Assembly (NCBI GenBank): GCA_020636195.1
Contig: JACJYH010000006.1
Span: 62,001 to 126,000, forward strand
Direction: 5' to 3'
Source: Lewinellaceae bacterium
Lineage (GTDB): Bacteria; Bacteroidota; Bacteroidia; Chitinophagales; Saprospiraceae
DNA: 64,000 nt
Each line of letters begins with the position of its first letter. Position 1 is the stretch's first letter. The position numbers were made by a program, and so were the translations under genes. A model generated the notes under the pieces. That model was given only the letters and a program-made list of their open reading frames with translations. It was not told the DNA's origin and searched no databases. Below are positions 42,419 to 50,521 of this stretch, one piece after another.

Positions 42419-42727
42419 TCAGGCTTTACCTACAAATCTATTTACTGCAAAACTTGCTTTTTCGATCACATCATAATTGATTTGATAGATGTGAAATTTT
42501 CCGGAAACTTCTACCGAAACCACGCCTGCCATCCTTAGTATTTTAAGGTGCTGTGACGTAATGCTTTGTTCTAATTCCAGACTGCTATAGATTTTATTAA
42601 CATTGATAGATTTGTGGTTATCAATGTAATCTAAAATCTTTAACCTTAGTGGATGAGCCAACGCTCTCATTAACTCCGACGAATAATTTAACTTATCACT
42701 GTCGAAAGTAACCTTTGTACCTTTCAT
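42419..42727 (-). CDS. ArsR-family winged-helix regulator
   Basis: DNA-binding protein of 102 residues with the ArsR fold: LMRALAHPLRLKILDYIDNHKSINVNKIYSSLELEQSITSQHLKILRMAGVVSVEVSGKFHIYQI. There is no cysteine in the recognition helix, so it lacks the ELCVCDL-type metal site and probably does not sense arsenite or similar metals. It is followed upstream by a second gene of the same type (42904-43242), and the two share LEQSxxSQHLxILRxAGVV. No target operon is evident next to it. Confidence 0.87.
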   Translation of the reverse strand: MKGTKVTFDSDKLNYSSELMRALAHPLRLKILDYIDNHKSINVNKIYSSLELEQSITSQHLKILRMAGVVSVEVSGKFHIYQINYDVIEKASFAVNRFVGKA

Positions 42728-42903
42728 GCGTTTCCTTATTTTATTTTTAAGACCTAGTGCAAATATCTAAAGATATTTTAATCTGACCAAACAAATATTA
42801 AAAAAAAATGATATTTGTTTTAAAAAAAAATAATAAAAGTAAAAAGGTATGTTATAATTTGTTGATTATGAGTTAAATAAAGAAATTGAATAAAAGTAAG
42901 AAT

Positions 42904-43242
42904 TTAACTAGTTAAATCCTCAACTAGGCTTGAAATCTGGCTTAACCTGTCTTTGTCCAAGGAGTAGTATATAAACTTCCCTTGTCTATCAGTAGCCACC
43001 ACACCAGCTCGTCTTAATATAGCTAAGTGCTGTGAAGCTACAGACTGCTCAAGCCTCAATTTGATATAAATATCAGTAACAGTCATGCTCTCACCATCCT
43101 CCAATAGGTCAATGATACGCTGCCGTAACTTGTGATTTACAGCTCGCAACACCAGCACTGCTTTACGCAAGTCTGCATAATCAAGCTGCACTTCTTTGCC
43201 TCCCTTTTTCAGGGTGACGGTTTCGTTCTTCTTATTTCTCAT
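42904..43242 (-). CDS. ArsR-family winged-helix regulator
   Basis: DNA-binding protein of 112 residues. A Lys/Glu-rich N-terminus (MRNKKNETVTLKKGGKEVQLDYADLRKAV) precedes RAVNHKLRQRIIDLLEDGESMTVTDIYIKLRLEQSVASQHLAILRRAGVVATDRQGKFIYYSL. It has no metal-site cysteines. It is a paralogue of the downstream gene, with a 176-base AT-rich gap between them that has no strong promoter match. Its G+C looks slightly higher than its neighbour's. The regulated genes are unknown. Confidence 0.87.
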   Translation of the reverse strand: MRNKKNETVTLKKGGKEVQLDYADLRKAVLVLRAVNHKLRQRIIDLLEDGESMTVTDIYIKLRLEQSVASQHLAILRRAGVVATDRQGKFIYYSLDKDRLSQISSLVEDLTS

Positions 43243-43398
43243 GCGAAATGGTTTGATTGTTCACGGAATTATCTACAACTATTTCAATAACCATACCAAA
43301 CCATATGTTAACAAACTTAAAATGGAAAAAATTTTTATATTGCAATAAATTTAATATATAATTAACAACAATTAAGTGTTTTGTATATGTATTTTATA

Positions 43399-44079
43399 TT
43401 AAATAATTTTCTTATTTGATTTTGTAATATTAGGCTCTTTGAAGTAATATGGACTATATTCGCCAATATTGACAAAGTTTTTTTGCTTGAAATATTCTCT
43501 TGCAGCTTTCTCCATGTGTTCAGAAATAGGGTGCTCATGATGTAGTAGTAATTTTTTTTCTGAATGCATCTGTTTATATTTCTGAGCTCCAGAACCACAG
43601 ATGTGGATATTGCCTTGACTTTCCAATTGTAGTGATTCTATTTCAAAATTTATAGCCTTGAGTGGATTTGTCAACTGCCGAAAACTATCCCATACTGAAT
43701 AATAAACTTCCATCCTTCTAGCGTCAATCATGGAAACAATGATATCCTCTGTACGAATATCCAAGTCTGCAATTCCATTCATGAGAATTTCATCTGTGGG
43801 TATTGATATAAGTGGAATAGATAGCGCCAAACACATCGCTTTAGCCGTGGAAACTCCTACCCTAAGAGATGTATATGATCCCGGACCGTGACTGATGGCG
43901 ATGGCATTGATATCTTTAATGTGAACTGTTGAATGGTCCAACACTTGACGTATAAGAGGCGCTAATAGTTCGCTATGCGCATTGGGTTTGTCGGTGATGA
44001 CAGATGATAGAATTTGGTTTTCATCGCAGATTGCAACTGAACAGTACAACCCTGATGTTTCTAACAGCAAGATATTCAA
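43399..44079 (-). CDS. tsaB: tRNA threonylcarbamoyladenosine biosynthesis protein TsaB
   Basis: Partner of TsaD in making t6A37 of tRNAs that read ANN codons. The 226 residues show MNILLLETSGLYCSVAICDENQ, then LDHSTVHIKDINAIAISHGPGSYTSLRVGVSTAKAMCLALSIPLISI, the ASKHA fold of the family. It follows the S41 peptidase gene with an 11-base gap, in the same direction, and is probably cotranscribed. The terminal residues (ITKSNKKII) run into an AT-rich intergenic stretch. Confidence 0.94.
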   Translation of the reverse strand: MNILLLETSGLYCSVAICDENQILSSVITDKPNAHSELLAPLIRQVLDHSTVHIKDINAIAISHGPGSYTSLRVGVSTAKAMCLALSIPLISIPTDEILMNGIADLDIRTEDIIVSMIDARRMEVYYSVWDSFRQLTNPLKAINFEIESLQLESQGNIHICGSGAQKYKQMHSEKKLLLHHEHPISEHMEKAAREYFKQKNFVNIGEYSPYYFKEPNITKSNKKII

Positions 44080-44090
44080 GACTTACTTAT

Positions 44091-45731
44091 TTATGCTTTT
44101 GAAAGCAATTTTTTATACGTATTGGTGTCGTTGAGTAACTTTATTGCCTCATTGATTTCAGGATCTTCGTGTAGTGTGTGTTTAGTTTTGCCTTTTTGAT
44201 GAAAGTACCTAACTATGAGCTCATTTTCTATCTCCTTTATAATGTCATCCTTGGCGGATAAGAGCAATGCTTTCTTTTGTTTTATTATTTTATCCAGTAA
44301 TGACTTGGACTCTGCCAAAATCTCAGGGGATTCATGCGATGTTTCTAAATTTTTAATCATCTCACGGACTGACTTCTCTTGCGCGAGTTCGAAATTCATG
44401 CCCTTTTTATCAACAAAAGATACAAAATCATCAAAATCCATAAATTGAAATTCACCCGGAAGTTCTATTGTATCGTGTTTTTGGGTGTATAGATTGGCGT
44501 AATCAAAGAAATAATGGTTATCTCTTAGCAATTGTACAATCTGAGGAAGTTCTTTCACATCCATTTTTACATCAGGAGTGATTCCTCCTCCATCCAAAAC
44601 TTCGCGACCATTTTTAGTTTTAAATTTTGATCTCAGTTGGTCAGGGATATCTTTTGGTTCTCCGTTTTCGTATTCTACACCCTGAATACATCTTCCGCTA
44701 GGAACGTAATATTTTGATGTAGTCAGTTTTAATCTTGAATTAAAACCCACTTCTCTCGTATTCTGAACCAATCCTTTGCCAAAGGATCTTTGGCCTAATA
44801 AAACGGCTCTATCATAATCTTGCATCACACCTGAAACTATTTCAGATGCAGATGCTGATTTTTTATCGATCAAGATGACCAAAGGCAGTTCCAAATCCAT
44901 GGGTTGACTGAGTGTTTTATAGGCTTGATCTCTTTCTTTGACTTTTCCCTTGGTTGTCACTACGACTTCACCTTGAGGGATGAAAAGGCTGCAAATATTC
45001 ACAGCTTCATGCAGTAAACCACCACCATTGTGCCTTAAATCCAGAATCAAACCTTTCATATTGGGATTTTCGGTTTTCATATCTTTCAATGCTTTAGCAA
45101 TATTTTGACCTGCTTGAGCGGTGAAAACCGTTAAAGAAATATATCCTATGCCGTCCGCCACAAATCCGGAATAGGGAACATTTGGAATATTGACTTCTCC
45201 ACGTTGCACGACAAATGCTTTGGGTGCGGTTTGTCCGTTTTCGATCACCATCATCTGAATATCTGTACCAGGAATGCCTCTCAATGTTGCATTGATTTCA
45301 TCCATTGATTTTCCTTTCAGAGGTACACCTCCGATGGAAACGATTTCATCACCTGCTTTTAATCCGGCTTTCAGTGATGGGCCACCTTCATAAGGTTCAA
45401 GAACCATGAATTTATGATCAATAATCCCAACTTTGGCGCCAATACCTTGATATTTGTCATCTTCACTGATCCAGTAACTTTCCACTTGAGACTCAGTAAT
45501 ATAATTTGTATATGGATCTAAGCTGTTGGTCATAGCATCAATGGCAGTTTTCATCATAACAGATGGATCGATATCATCCACAAAATCTCCATTCAATTCT
45601 TTATAGACATTGATGAAAATCTCTAAATTTTTATTGATCTCATACAAGTTTTCTTTTTGTCCAAAGCTAGTCATCGGCATCAATAATAAGATAGCGCCAA
45701 TGAAAGGCAGTCCACAAATTTTATGTATCAT
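44091..45731 (-). CDS. S41 family carboxy-terminal processing peptidase
   Basis: Exported protease of 546 residues. A signal peptide (MIHKICGLPFIGAILLLMPMTSFGQ) is followed by a PDZ domain (~95-170; YEGGPSLKAGLKAGDEIVSIGGVPLKGKS). The S41 catalytic part holds MKGLILDLRHNGGGLLHEAV and the Ser/Lys region KKSASASEIVSGVMQDYDRAVLLGQRSFGKGLVQ, with the catalytic Ser in SASASE and Lys in FGKG. The C-terminal ~150 residues are helical. It cuts near C-termini of periplasmic substrates. It is upstream of tsaB in one likely transcript. Confidence 0.93.
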   Translation of the reverse strand: MIHKICGLPFIGAILLLMPMTSFGQKENLYEINKNLEIFINVYKELNGDFVDDIDPSVMMKTAIDAMTNSLDPYTNYITESQVESYWISEDDKYQGIGAKVGIIDHKFMVLEPYEGGPSLKAGLKAGDEIVSIGGVPLKGKSMDEINATLRGIPGTDIQMMVIENGQTAPKAFVVQRGEVNIPNVPYSGFVADGIGYISLTVFTAQAGQNIAKALKDMKTENPNMKGLILDLRHNGGGLLHEAVNICSLFIPQGEVVVTTKGKVKERDQAYKTLSQPMDLELPLVILIDKKSASASEIVSGVMQDYDRAVLLGQRSFGKGLVQNTREVGFNSRLKLTTSKYYVPSGRCIQGVEYENGEPKDIPDQLRSKFKTKNGREVLDGGGITPDVKMDVKELPQIVQLLRDNHYFFDYANLYTQKHDTIELPGEFQFMDFDDFVSFVDKKGMNFELAQEKSVREMIKNLETSHESPEILAESKSLLDKIIKQKKALLLSAKDDIIKEIENELIVRYFHQKGKTKHTLHEDPEINEAIKLLNDTNTYKKLLSKA

Positions 45732-45811
45732 GTACTAATGGTATTAGATTGAATAACTATCCACTAACATCTTTTCTATTCAGTCGGTTCAATCTTGGAT
45801 TCAGCTAATCC

Positions 45812-46579
45812 TTAAGATTGAATAAATTTTAACACAACACTCAATAATTCATGAAGGGCATCTGCGTGTACCCAATGACCTGCTGAAGGAATTGTGATGA
45901 TTTCAACTTGACTGAACATCTGCGATATCGTTATTTCAGCATTTTTAGAAATATATGGGGATTTTCCACCTTTGACAAAAAGAGTAGGTATGTCGCATGT
46001 ATGTTCAAAGACAACAGCATCTAGTATATTTTGATAATCTTTGTATAGCAGTGGCAAATTAAACTTCCATGCAAAGGTATGGTCACTATTCCGACCTAAG
46101 TTTTTTAAGAAAAACTGAACCGTATCCGGTTGATGGAGCTTATCTGTCAATTGAATTTCTGCTTCTTTCCTACTGCCTATTGTATCGAGGTCAAGAGAAA
46201 ACAACGCATCAAATTCATTGCTATGACCTACTGCATATTTTTCGGGACTGATGTCAATGACAATCAGCTTAGATACCACTTCAGGATAATTTTTTGTCAA
46301 TGTCATCGCTGTTTTTCCTCCCATAGAATGGCCAATGATGATAGCTTCATGAATCCAATGATCCATCATGAACTGGTACACATCGTCCGCTAAAAGCGTG
46401 TAATTGAAAGTGTCAGAATGAGGCGACTTTCCATGATCACGCTGATCGATCAATATGGCCATAAATCCTGCATCTTCTATCTTTTTTCCAAAAGTAAGCC
46501 AATTGTCCAATGATCCGAAAAGCCCATGCAATATAATGACAGGAAAACCTTGACCTAATATCTTATAATTTAATGTCAT
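45812..46579 (-). CDS. Alpha/beta-hydrolase fold protein
   Basis: Hydrolase of 255 residues. The oxyanion-hole strand is VIILHGLFGSLDNWLTFGK, the nucleophile elbow is IGHSMGGKTAMTLT (Ser in GHSMG), and the catalytic His is in SAGHWVHADALHELL. The overall pattern resembles YbfF-type esterases or acyl hydrolases, but the substrate is not identifiable. It lies 8 bases after dgt, likely in the same operon. No signal peptide. Confidence 0.88.
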   Translation of the reverse strand: MTLNYKILGQGFPVIILHGLFGSLDNWLTFGKKIEDAGFMAILIDQRDHGKSPHSDTFNYTLLADDVYQFMMDHWIHEAIIIGHSMGGKTAMTLTKNYPEVVSKLIVIDISPEKYAVGHSNEFDALFSLDLDTIGSRKEAEIQLTDKLHQPDTVQFFLKNLGRNSDHTFAWKFNLPLLYKDYQNILDAVVFEHTCDIPTLFVKGGKSPYISKNAEITISQMFSQVEIITIPSAGHWVHADALHELLSVVLKFIQS

Positions 46580-46587
46580 GTCAATAT

Positions 46588-47961
46588 TTAAAATCCTTTA
46601 TGCGATGGTATCTCAATACCTTTGATTTTCCTATACAATTCGGTAGCATATCCATCTGTCATTCCCGATACAAAATCAAGGATTGACATCACGCGAACGT
46701 ATGAAGAAGATTGGTCAAATGTCTGGAATTGCTGTGGTACTAATTGTAAAATTTTATCTTGGACATCGGTTCTTCTTTGGCACAGAGCAGCACTAACAAA
46801 ATGGTGCAATAACTCTGACATTACGGTATATCCTGCTAGTTCAATTTCGATGACGGATCTATGGTTGTAGATTTTACGAATGGAGATGCTGTTTATCTCC
46901 TTCAGCGATTTTATCTCTGCCTCACATACATCCAATAATGATGCATTGAAATTTCCCGAAAGAATGTCAGAATCATGATCCATAAAAATTAAAGCAACCT
47001 TTTCCACTAAATGTAAAATACACTTTGCTCTGAGGTATGCGATGGCTTCATTGGAATCGGAAATTTGGTGGAATCTATTTTGAATAGCATCAAAGTTCAC
47101 AGAATTGACGATTTCCGCAATCAGTTGGAGAAATAGTCTTGAAATTTCTTCTAGTGAGATGATGCCTATCCTATGCGCATCTTCCATGTCAATGATGCGG
47201 TAACATATGTCATCAGCAGCTTCCACGAGATATACAAAAGGATGCCTTTGGCCTATTTCAACTTGGTTGAGAGAAAATTCTTCCATTATTTCGTGGAAAA
47301 TTTCCTTTTCCGATTGGAAATAGCCATATTTCTTTCTACTAAGGAATTCTTTTTGAACCTGACCGGAGTGGCACGGATATTTGATAATCGATGCAAGCGT
47401 CAAAAACATGAGTCTGTGACCACCTATCACTCTTCCATTGAATTGATGGGTTAACAATCTTAAGGCATTGGCATTACCTTCAAAAGCGGTGACATCATGC
47501 CATTCGTTTTCGGAAAAATAGGATTGCAATGTTGATTCATCAATAGTTGCGTCTGCATGGGTTTTGAAGTAATTTGAAATCGCTTTTTCTCCGGAATGAC
47601 CAAATGCAGGATTTCCTAAGTCATGGGCCAAACAGGCAGAAGCAACCACATCTTCTAAGTCATACTTGTAAAACTTTCTTGATGTCGCAGTCAAAGAATC
47701 TTTATATTTTTTAGCTATTTTTTCGCCTACGATGTGTCCAATTGACCTACCTACACTGGAGACTTCCAAGGAGTGCGTAAGTCTGTTGTGTACGAAAACA
47801 TTTCCGGGGAGTGGAAATACCTGTGTTTTGTTTTGCAATCGTCTGAATCCGGATAAAAATATGATTTTATCATAATCTCTTCTGAAGTCTGAACGAGCAT
47901 CTTGACCCGTATGTTTTTGACCAAATCGTTTGAAAGAAATGATTGTGTTCCAATCCAACAT
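46588..47961 (-). CDS. dgt: dGTP triphosphohydrolase (HD domain)
   Basis: Hydrolyses dGTP to deoxyguanosine and triphosphate. The 457 residues include the N-terminal RRDYDKIIFLSGFRRLQNKTQVFPLPGNVFVHNRLTHSLEVSSVGRSIG. The HD metal motif is ACLAHDLGNPAFGHSGEKAI, and the third element is EAADDICYRIIDMEDAHR. Length is between the short and the E. coli types (505). It leads an operon with the alpha/beta hydrolase and has a promoter element 25 bases upstream. Confidence 0.94.
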   Translation of the reverse strand: MLDWNTIISFKRFGQKHTGQDARSDFRRDYDKIIFLSGFRRLQNKTQVFPLPGNVFVHNRLTHSLEVSSVGRSIGHIVGEKIAKKYKDSLTATSRKFYKYDLEDVVASACLAHDLGNPAFGHSGEKAISNYFKTHADATIDESTLQSYFSENEWHDVTAFEGNANALRLLTHQFNGRVIGGHRLMFLTLASIIKYPCHSGQVQKEFLSRKKYGYFQSEKEIFHEIMEEFSLNQVEIGQRHPFVYLVEAADDICYRIIDMEDAHRIGIISLEEISRLFLQLIAEIVNSVNFDAIQNRFHQISDSNEAIAYLRAKCILHLVEKVALIFMDHDSDILSGNFNASLLDVCEAEIKSLKEINSISIRKIYNHRSVIEIELAGYTVMSELLHHFVSAALCQRRTDVQDKILQLVPQQFQTFDQSSSYVRVMSILDFVSGMTDGYATELYRKIKGIEIPSHKGF

Positions 47962-47986
47962 TCGAATATTAAATGATAATCCGGCG

Positions 47987-47994
47987 CAAAGTTA
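47987..47994 (-). promoter_or_regulatory. -7 promoter element of dgt
   Basis: TAACTTTG on the minus strand, 25 bases before the start at 47961. Confidence 0.55.
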
Positions 47995-48044
47995 CGGAAT
48001 ACATCACATTTTCTTGCTATATCCCGATTGTCCCGGACTACTGA

Positions 48045-48476
48045 TTAGAGCTTCTGAGCATTGTTGATAATCATGACCGTCAACTTGGATTGGCAAACCA
48101 ATTGATCGTTTTCATCATAAATATCAGTGGACCATACGTGGATTCTTGCACCAATTTTAATCGGTTTTGTGACTGAATACACATAACCTTCCTTAGCAGC
48201 TTTTAAATGGCTGGCATTGATTTCCAATCCAACCGCACTTTGGGATGTAGGATCATCCAGCATAAAAAAGCTTGCAATACTGCCCATGGTTTCTGATAAT
48301 GCCGCAGAAGCACCGCCATGTAACAAACCCATTGGTTGGCGCGTACCATGATTGATCGGCATTCTTGCTTTCAAAAAATCTGGACCAATTTCTAGGATTT
48401 CTATACCTAAATGCCCGGCCATAGATGTTTGGTTAAAACCATTAATTTGGGCGACTTCAAATTTCCTTTTCCACAT
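48045..48476 (-). CDS. PaaI-type hotdog-fold thioesterase
   Basis: Acyl-CoA thioesterase family protein of 143 residues. The hotdog core contains ARMPINHGTRQPMGLLHGGASAALSETMGSIASFFML, where HGGxSxxLxExxGS is the family signature, and GLEINASHLKAAKEGYVYS. Members hydrolyse aryl- or acyl-CoA such as phenylacetyl-CoA or menaquinone-pathway intermediates (DHNA-CoA). The substrate here cannot be told. It is divergent from the cation transporter (80-base gap) and follows nothing in an operon. Confidence 0.9.
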   Translation of the reverse strand: MWKRKFEVAQINGFNQTSMAGHLGIEILEIGPDFLKARMPINHGTRQPMGLLHGGASAALSETMGSIASFFMLDDPTSQSAVGLEINASHLKAAKEGYVYSVTKPIKIGARIHVWSTDIYDENDQLVCQSKLTVMIINNAQKL

Positions 48477-48507
48477 GCACTATGATTATAATATCTATTT
48501 GTTGAGC

Positions 48508-48515
48508 TATCTTTG
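48508..48515 (+). promoter_or_regulatory. -7 promoter element of the cation efflux gene
   Basis: TATCTTTG, 41 bases before the ATG at 48557, in the region shared with the divergent thioesterase gene. Confidence 0.5.
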
Positions 48516-48556
48516 CAAGACCAAAAGTAACAAAATAATTTTGAATTTAAGCAGAT

Positions 48557-49582
48557 ATGATGCATCAAAGATCGTTTAGTCATTCCAATATCAAATTTCA
48601 ATGGGTCATACTTCTAGTAGGTGTTTTATTGTTTTGTATAAAGTTTTTGGCATTCTTCATCACGAATTCTGTGGGCATACTTTCGGATGCTTTGGAAAGC
48701 ATTGTCAACATCATTACAGGTATGATCACGCTACTTAGCCTGAAATTTGCCGCCATACCTAGGGACGAGAATCATCCCTACGGCCACGGCAAAATTGAGC
48801 TGGTTACAGCATCATTAGAGGGGTTTTTGATAGCCTTAGCCGGTGGTATTGTTATATTTGAAGCTATCCAACGCCTTGGAAACCCAATCGAGGTGATAAA
48901 GATGGATATTGGATTGATTCTCATTCTTTTGACCATCATTGGTAATGGACTATTGGGATGGATTAGCATCAAATGGGGTAGAAAAAATCGCAGCGTGGCA
49001 ATAGAAACCGGAGGTAAGCATTTGCTTACAGACAGTTTTTCGAGCGTTGCATTGCTAATTGGGTTGTTTATATTCTACTTGACAAAAATTACTTGGTTAG
49101 ACAGTGCCATTGCCATTATTTTTGGGCTGTTCATCATTTATACAGGTATAAAAGTCTTGATTTCTACAGTCAATGGTCTTATGGATGAAGCAGATCCCAT
49201 TATTTTAAAACAAATTTCTGATGTCTTGATTTCTGAGCGTAGAAGTCCTTGGGTCAACATCCATAGGCTTACTTACTTGGGCTATGGACAAATCGGCCAC
49301 ATGGACATGCATTTGACGTTACCATTTTACTTCAATTTGCAGGAAGCAGAATCAGAAATTCAGACTCTTAAGAATATTACTAAATCAGACTTATCAGAAT
49401 TTGACTTAGACATTTCCATTCAAAGTGAACCATGTGTATTTGAAATGTGTAGCATGTGTAATATGGAAAGTTGTACCCATCGAAAAACATTGCGTGATCC
49501 ATCCAAACAATGGAGCTATGCTTCTTTGGTCAGTAATAATGCCTTTAAGTCAAAATCGGCGAAAACAAACGCATTACAATAA
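48557..49582 (+). CDS. Cation diffusion facilitator family transporter with Cys-rich tail motif
   Basis: Proton-driven divalent metal exporter (Zn, Fe, Mn or similar) of 341 residues. Six helices carry the metal site residues SDALESIVNIITG and HLLTDSFSSVALLIG (the D/H-x3-D pairs), with DENHPYGHGKIELVTA between helices. A cytoplasmic ferredoxin-like C-terminal domain follows. Near residues 293-308 there is a CxxxxCxxCxxxxCxH cluster (cysteines at 293, 298, 301, 306), which looks like an extra metal site and also occurs in other Bacteroidota CDF proteins as I recall. The 3' end overlaps the convergent UbiA-like gene by 38 bases. Confidence 0.9.
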   Translation: MMHQRSFSHSNIKFQWVILLVGVLLFCIKFLAFFITNSVGILSDALESIVNIITGMITLLSLKFAAIPRDENHPYGHGKIELVTASLEGFLIALAGGIVIFEAIQRLGNPIEVIKMDIGLILILLTIIGNGLLGWISIKWGRKNRSVAIETGGKHLLTDSFSSVALLIGLFIFYLTKITWLDSAIAIIFGLFIIYTGIKVLISTVNGLMDEADPIILKQISDVLISERRSPWVNIHRLTYLGYGQIGHMDMHLTLPFYFNLQEAESEIQTLKNITKSDLSEFDLDISIQSEPCVFEMCSMCNMESCTHRKTLRDPSKQWSYASLVSNNAFKSKSAKTNALQ

Positions 49583-50387
49583 GGATAAAATAGGGCAAGG
49601 CCATCATCCCATCAATCCAGAAAAAAAAGAAGGATTTGTCATCGCTAGGTTGAGTGCGTTTAATCAAATATGATGTCACTACAAGGGTAGTCAACATAGC
49701 ATAGAATGCATCAGGTGGTATGGTTTCTCTCTTTATGCCAACTACGATGAAAAGAATCCCTAAGATGAAAAAGCTTATAAATTTGCTTTTATGAATACCC
49801 GTCAACACTGGAATAGATAACAAAGATTTTTCCATATCAATATAAAAATCACCAATATCGAATGCTAAACACAGCACGAAAACGAAGAAAAAAATGCATA
49901 TAAATAACCACCAAGGTATCTCTATGGTGGCCAAATGTGCCGGAACAATCACTGTGAAGTATGAAAATACCAAGGAGATGATCAGAGGTTGAACATATTT
50001 TGGTGCCCGAAGGCTTGGGTAGATCTCAGCGATAACATAGAGAAAAGATAACACCATACCCGGAATGAGAATAAATACCATTTCTAATCCTAATGAAAGA
50101 GCGCAGTAACCACCCAAAACTAGTGAAACAAGTATGATAACATCAGCAATGAGGTGATTTTGAAGCGCATAGAGTTTTTGTTGGCCTATCTTGGCATAAA
50201 AATTATACAGCGCCAAGGTGCCGAAAAACAATACACCGTCATACATCCATTGCAAATCAATGTGCATCACAAATGCCGCAAATTCTGCTAAAAAAACCAC
50301 ACAAAGACCTAAAAATATAAAACTTTGGAGAAATATCAGGGAGAAGGTATCCTTTACCGTGCGATCCATGTGTCTATCACTCATCAT
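49545..50387 (-). CDS. UbiA-like integral membrane protein with altered first motif
   Basis: Encodes 280 residues with about nine hydrophobic helices. The spacing resembles UbiA prenyltransferases. In the second aspartate-rich position there is LAFDIGDFYIDMEKSLLSIPVLTG (DxxDxxxDxxxG-like), but the first motif, normally NDxxDxxxD, is replaced by YNFYAKIGQQK. It may therefore be a conserved UbiA-like protein without prenyltransferase activity. The Arg/Lys-rich start (MMSDRHMDRTVK) suits a cytoplasmic N-terminus. It overlaps the CDF gene by 38 bases at the 3' ends and its neighbour is a T9SS protein gene. Confidence 0.72.
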   Translation of the reverse strand: MMSDRHMDRTVKDTFSLIFLQSFIFLGLCVVFLAEFAAFVMHIDLQWMYDGVLFFGTLALYNFYAKIGQQKLYALQNHLIADVIILVSLVLGGYCALSLGLEMVFILIPGMVLSFLYVIAEIYPSLRAPKYVQPLIISLVFSYFTVIVPAHLATIEIPWWLFICIFFFVFVLCLAFDIGDFYIDMEKSLLSIPVLTGIHKSKFISFFILGILFIVVGIKRETIPPDAFYAMLTTLVVTSYLIKRTQPSDDKSFFFFWIDGMMALPYFILIVMRLFSPILT

Positions 50388-50521
50388 CTAACATGAAACC
50401 GCAAAGTATCAATAATAGGAGTATCTCAGTTAATGAATCACCAAGTTTATCAATATTTTAATAGAAAACTAGTGAAAACATTACATTTTCTTGACAATAG
50501 GAGAAGTTGTGTACTGCACAA

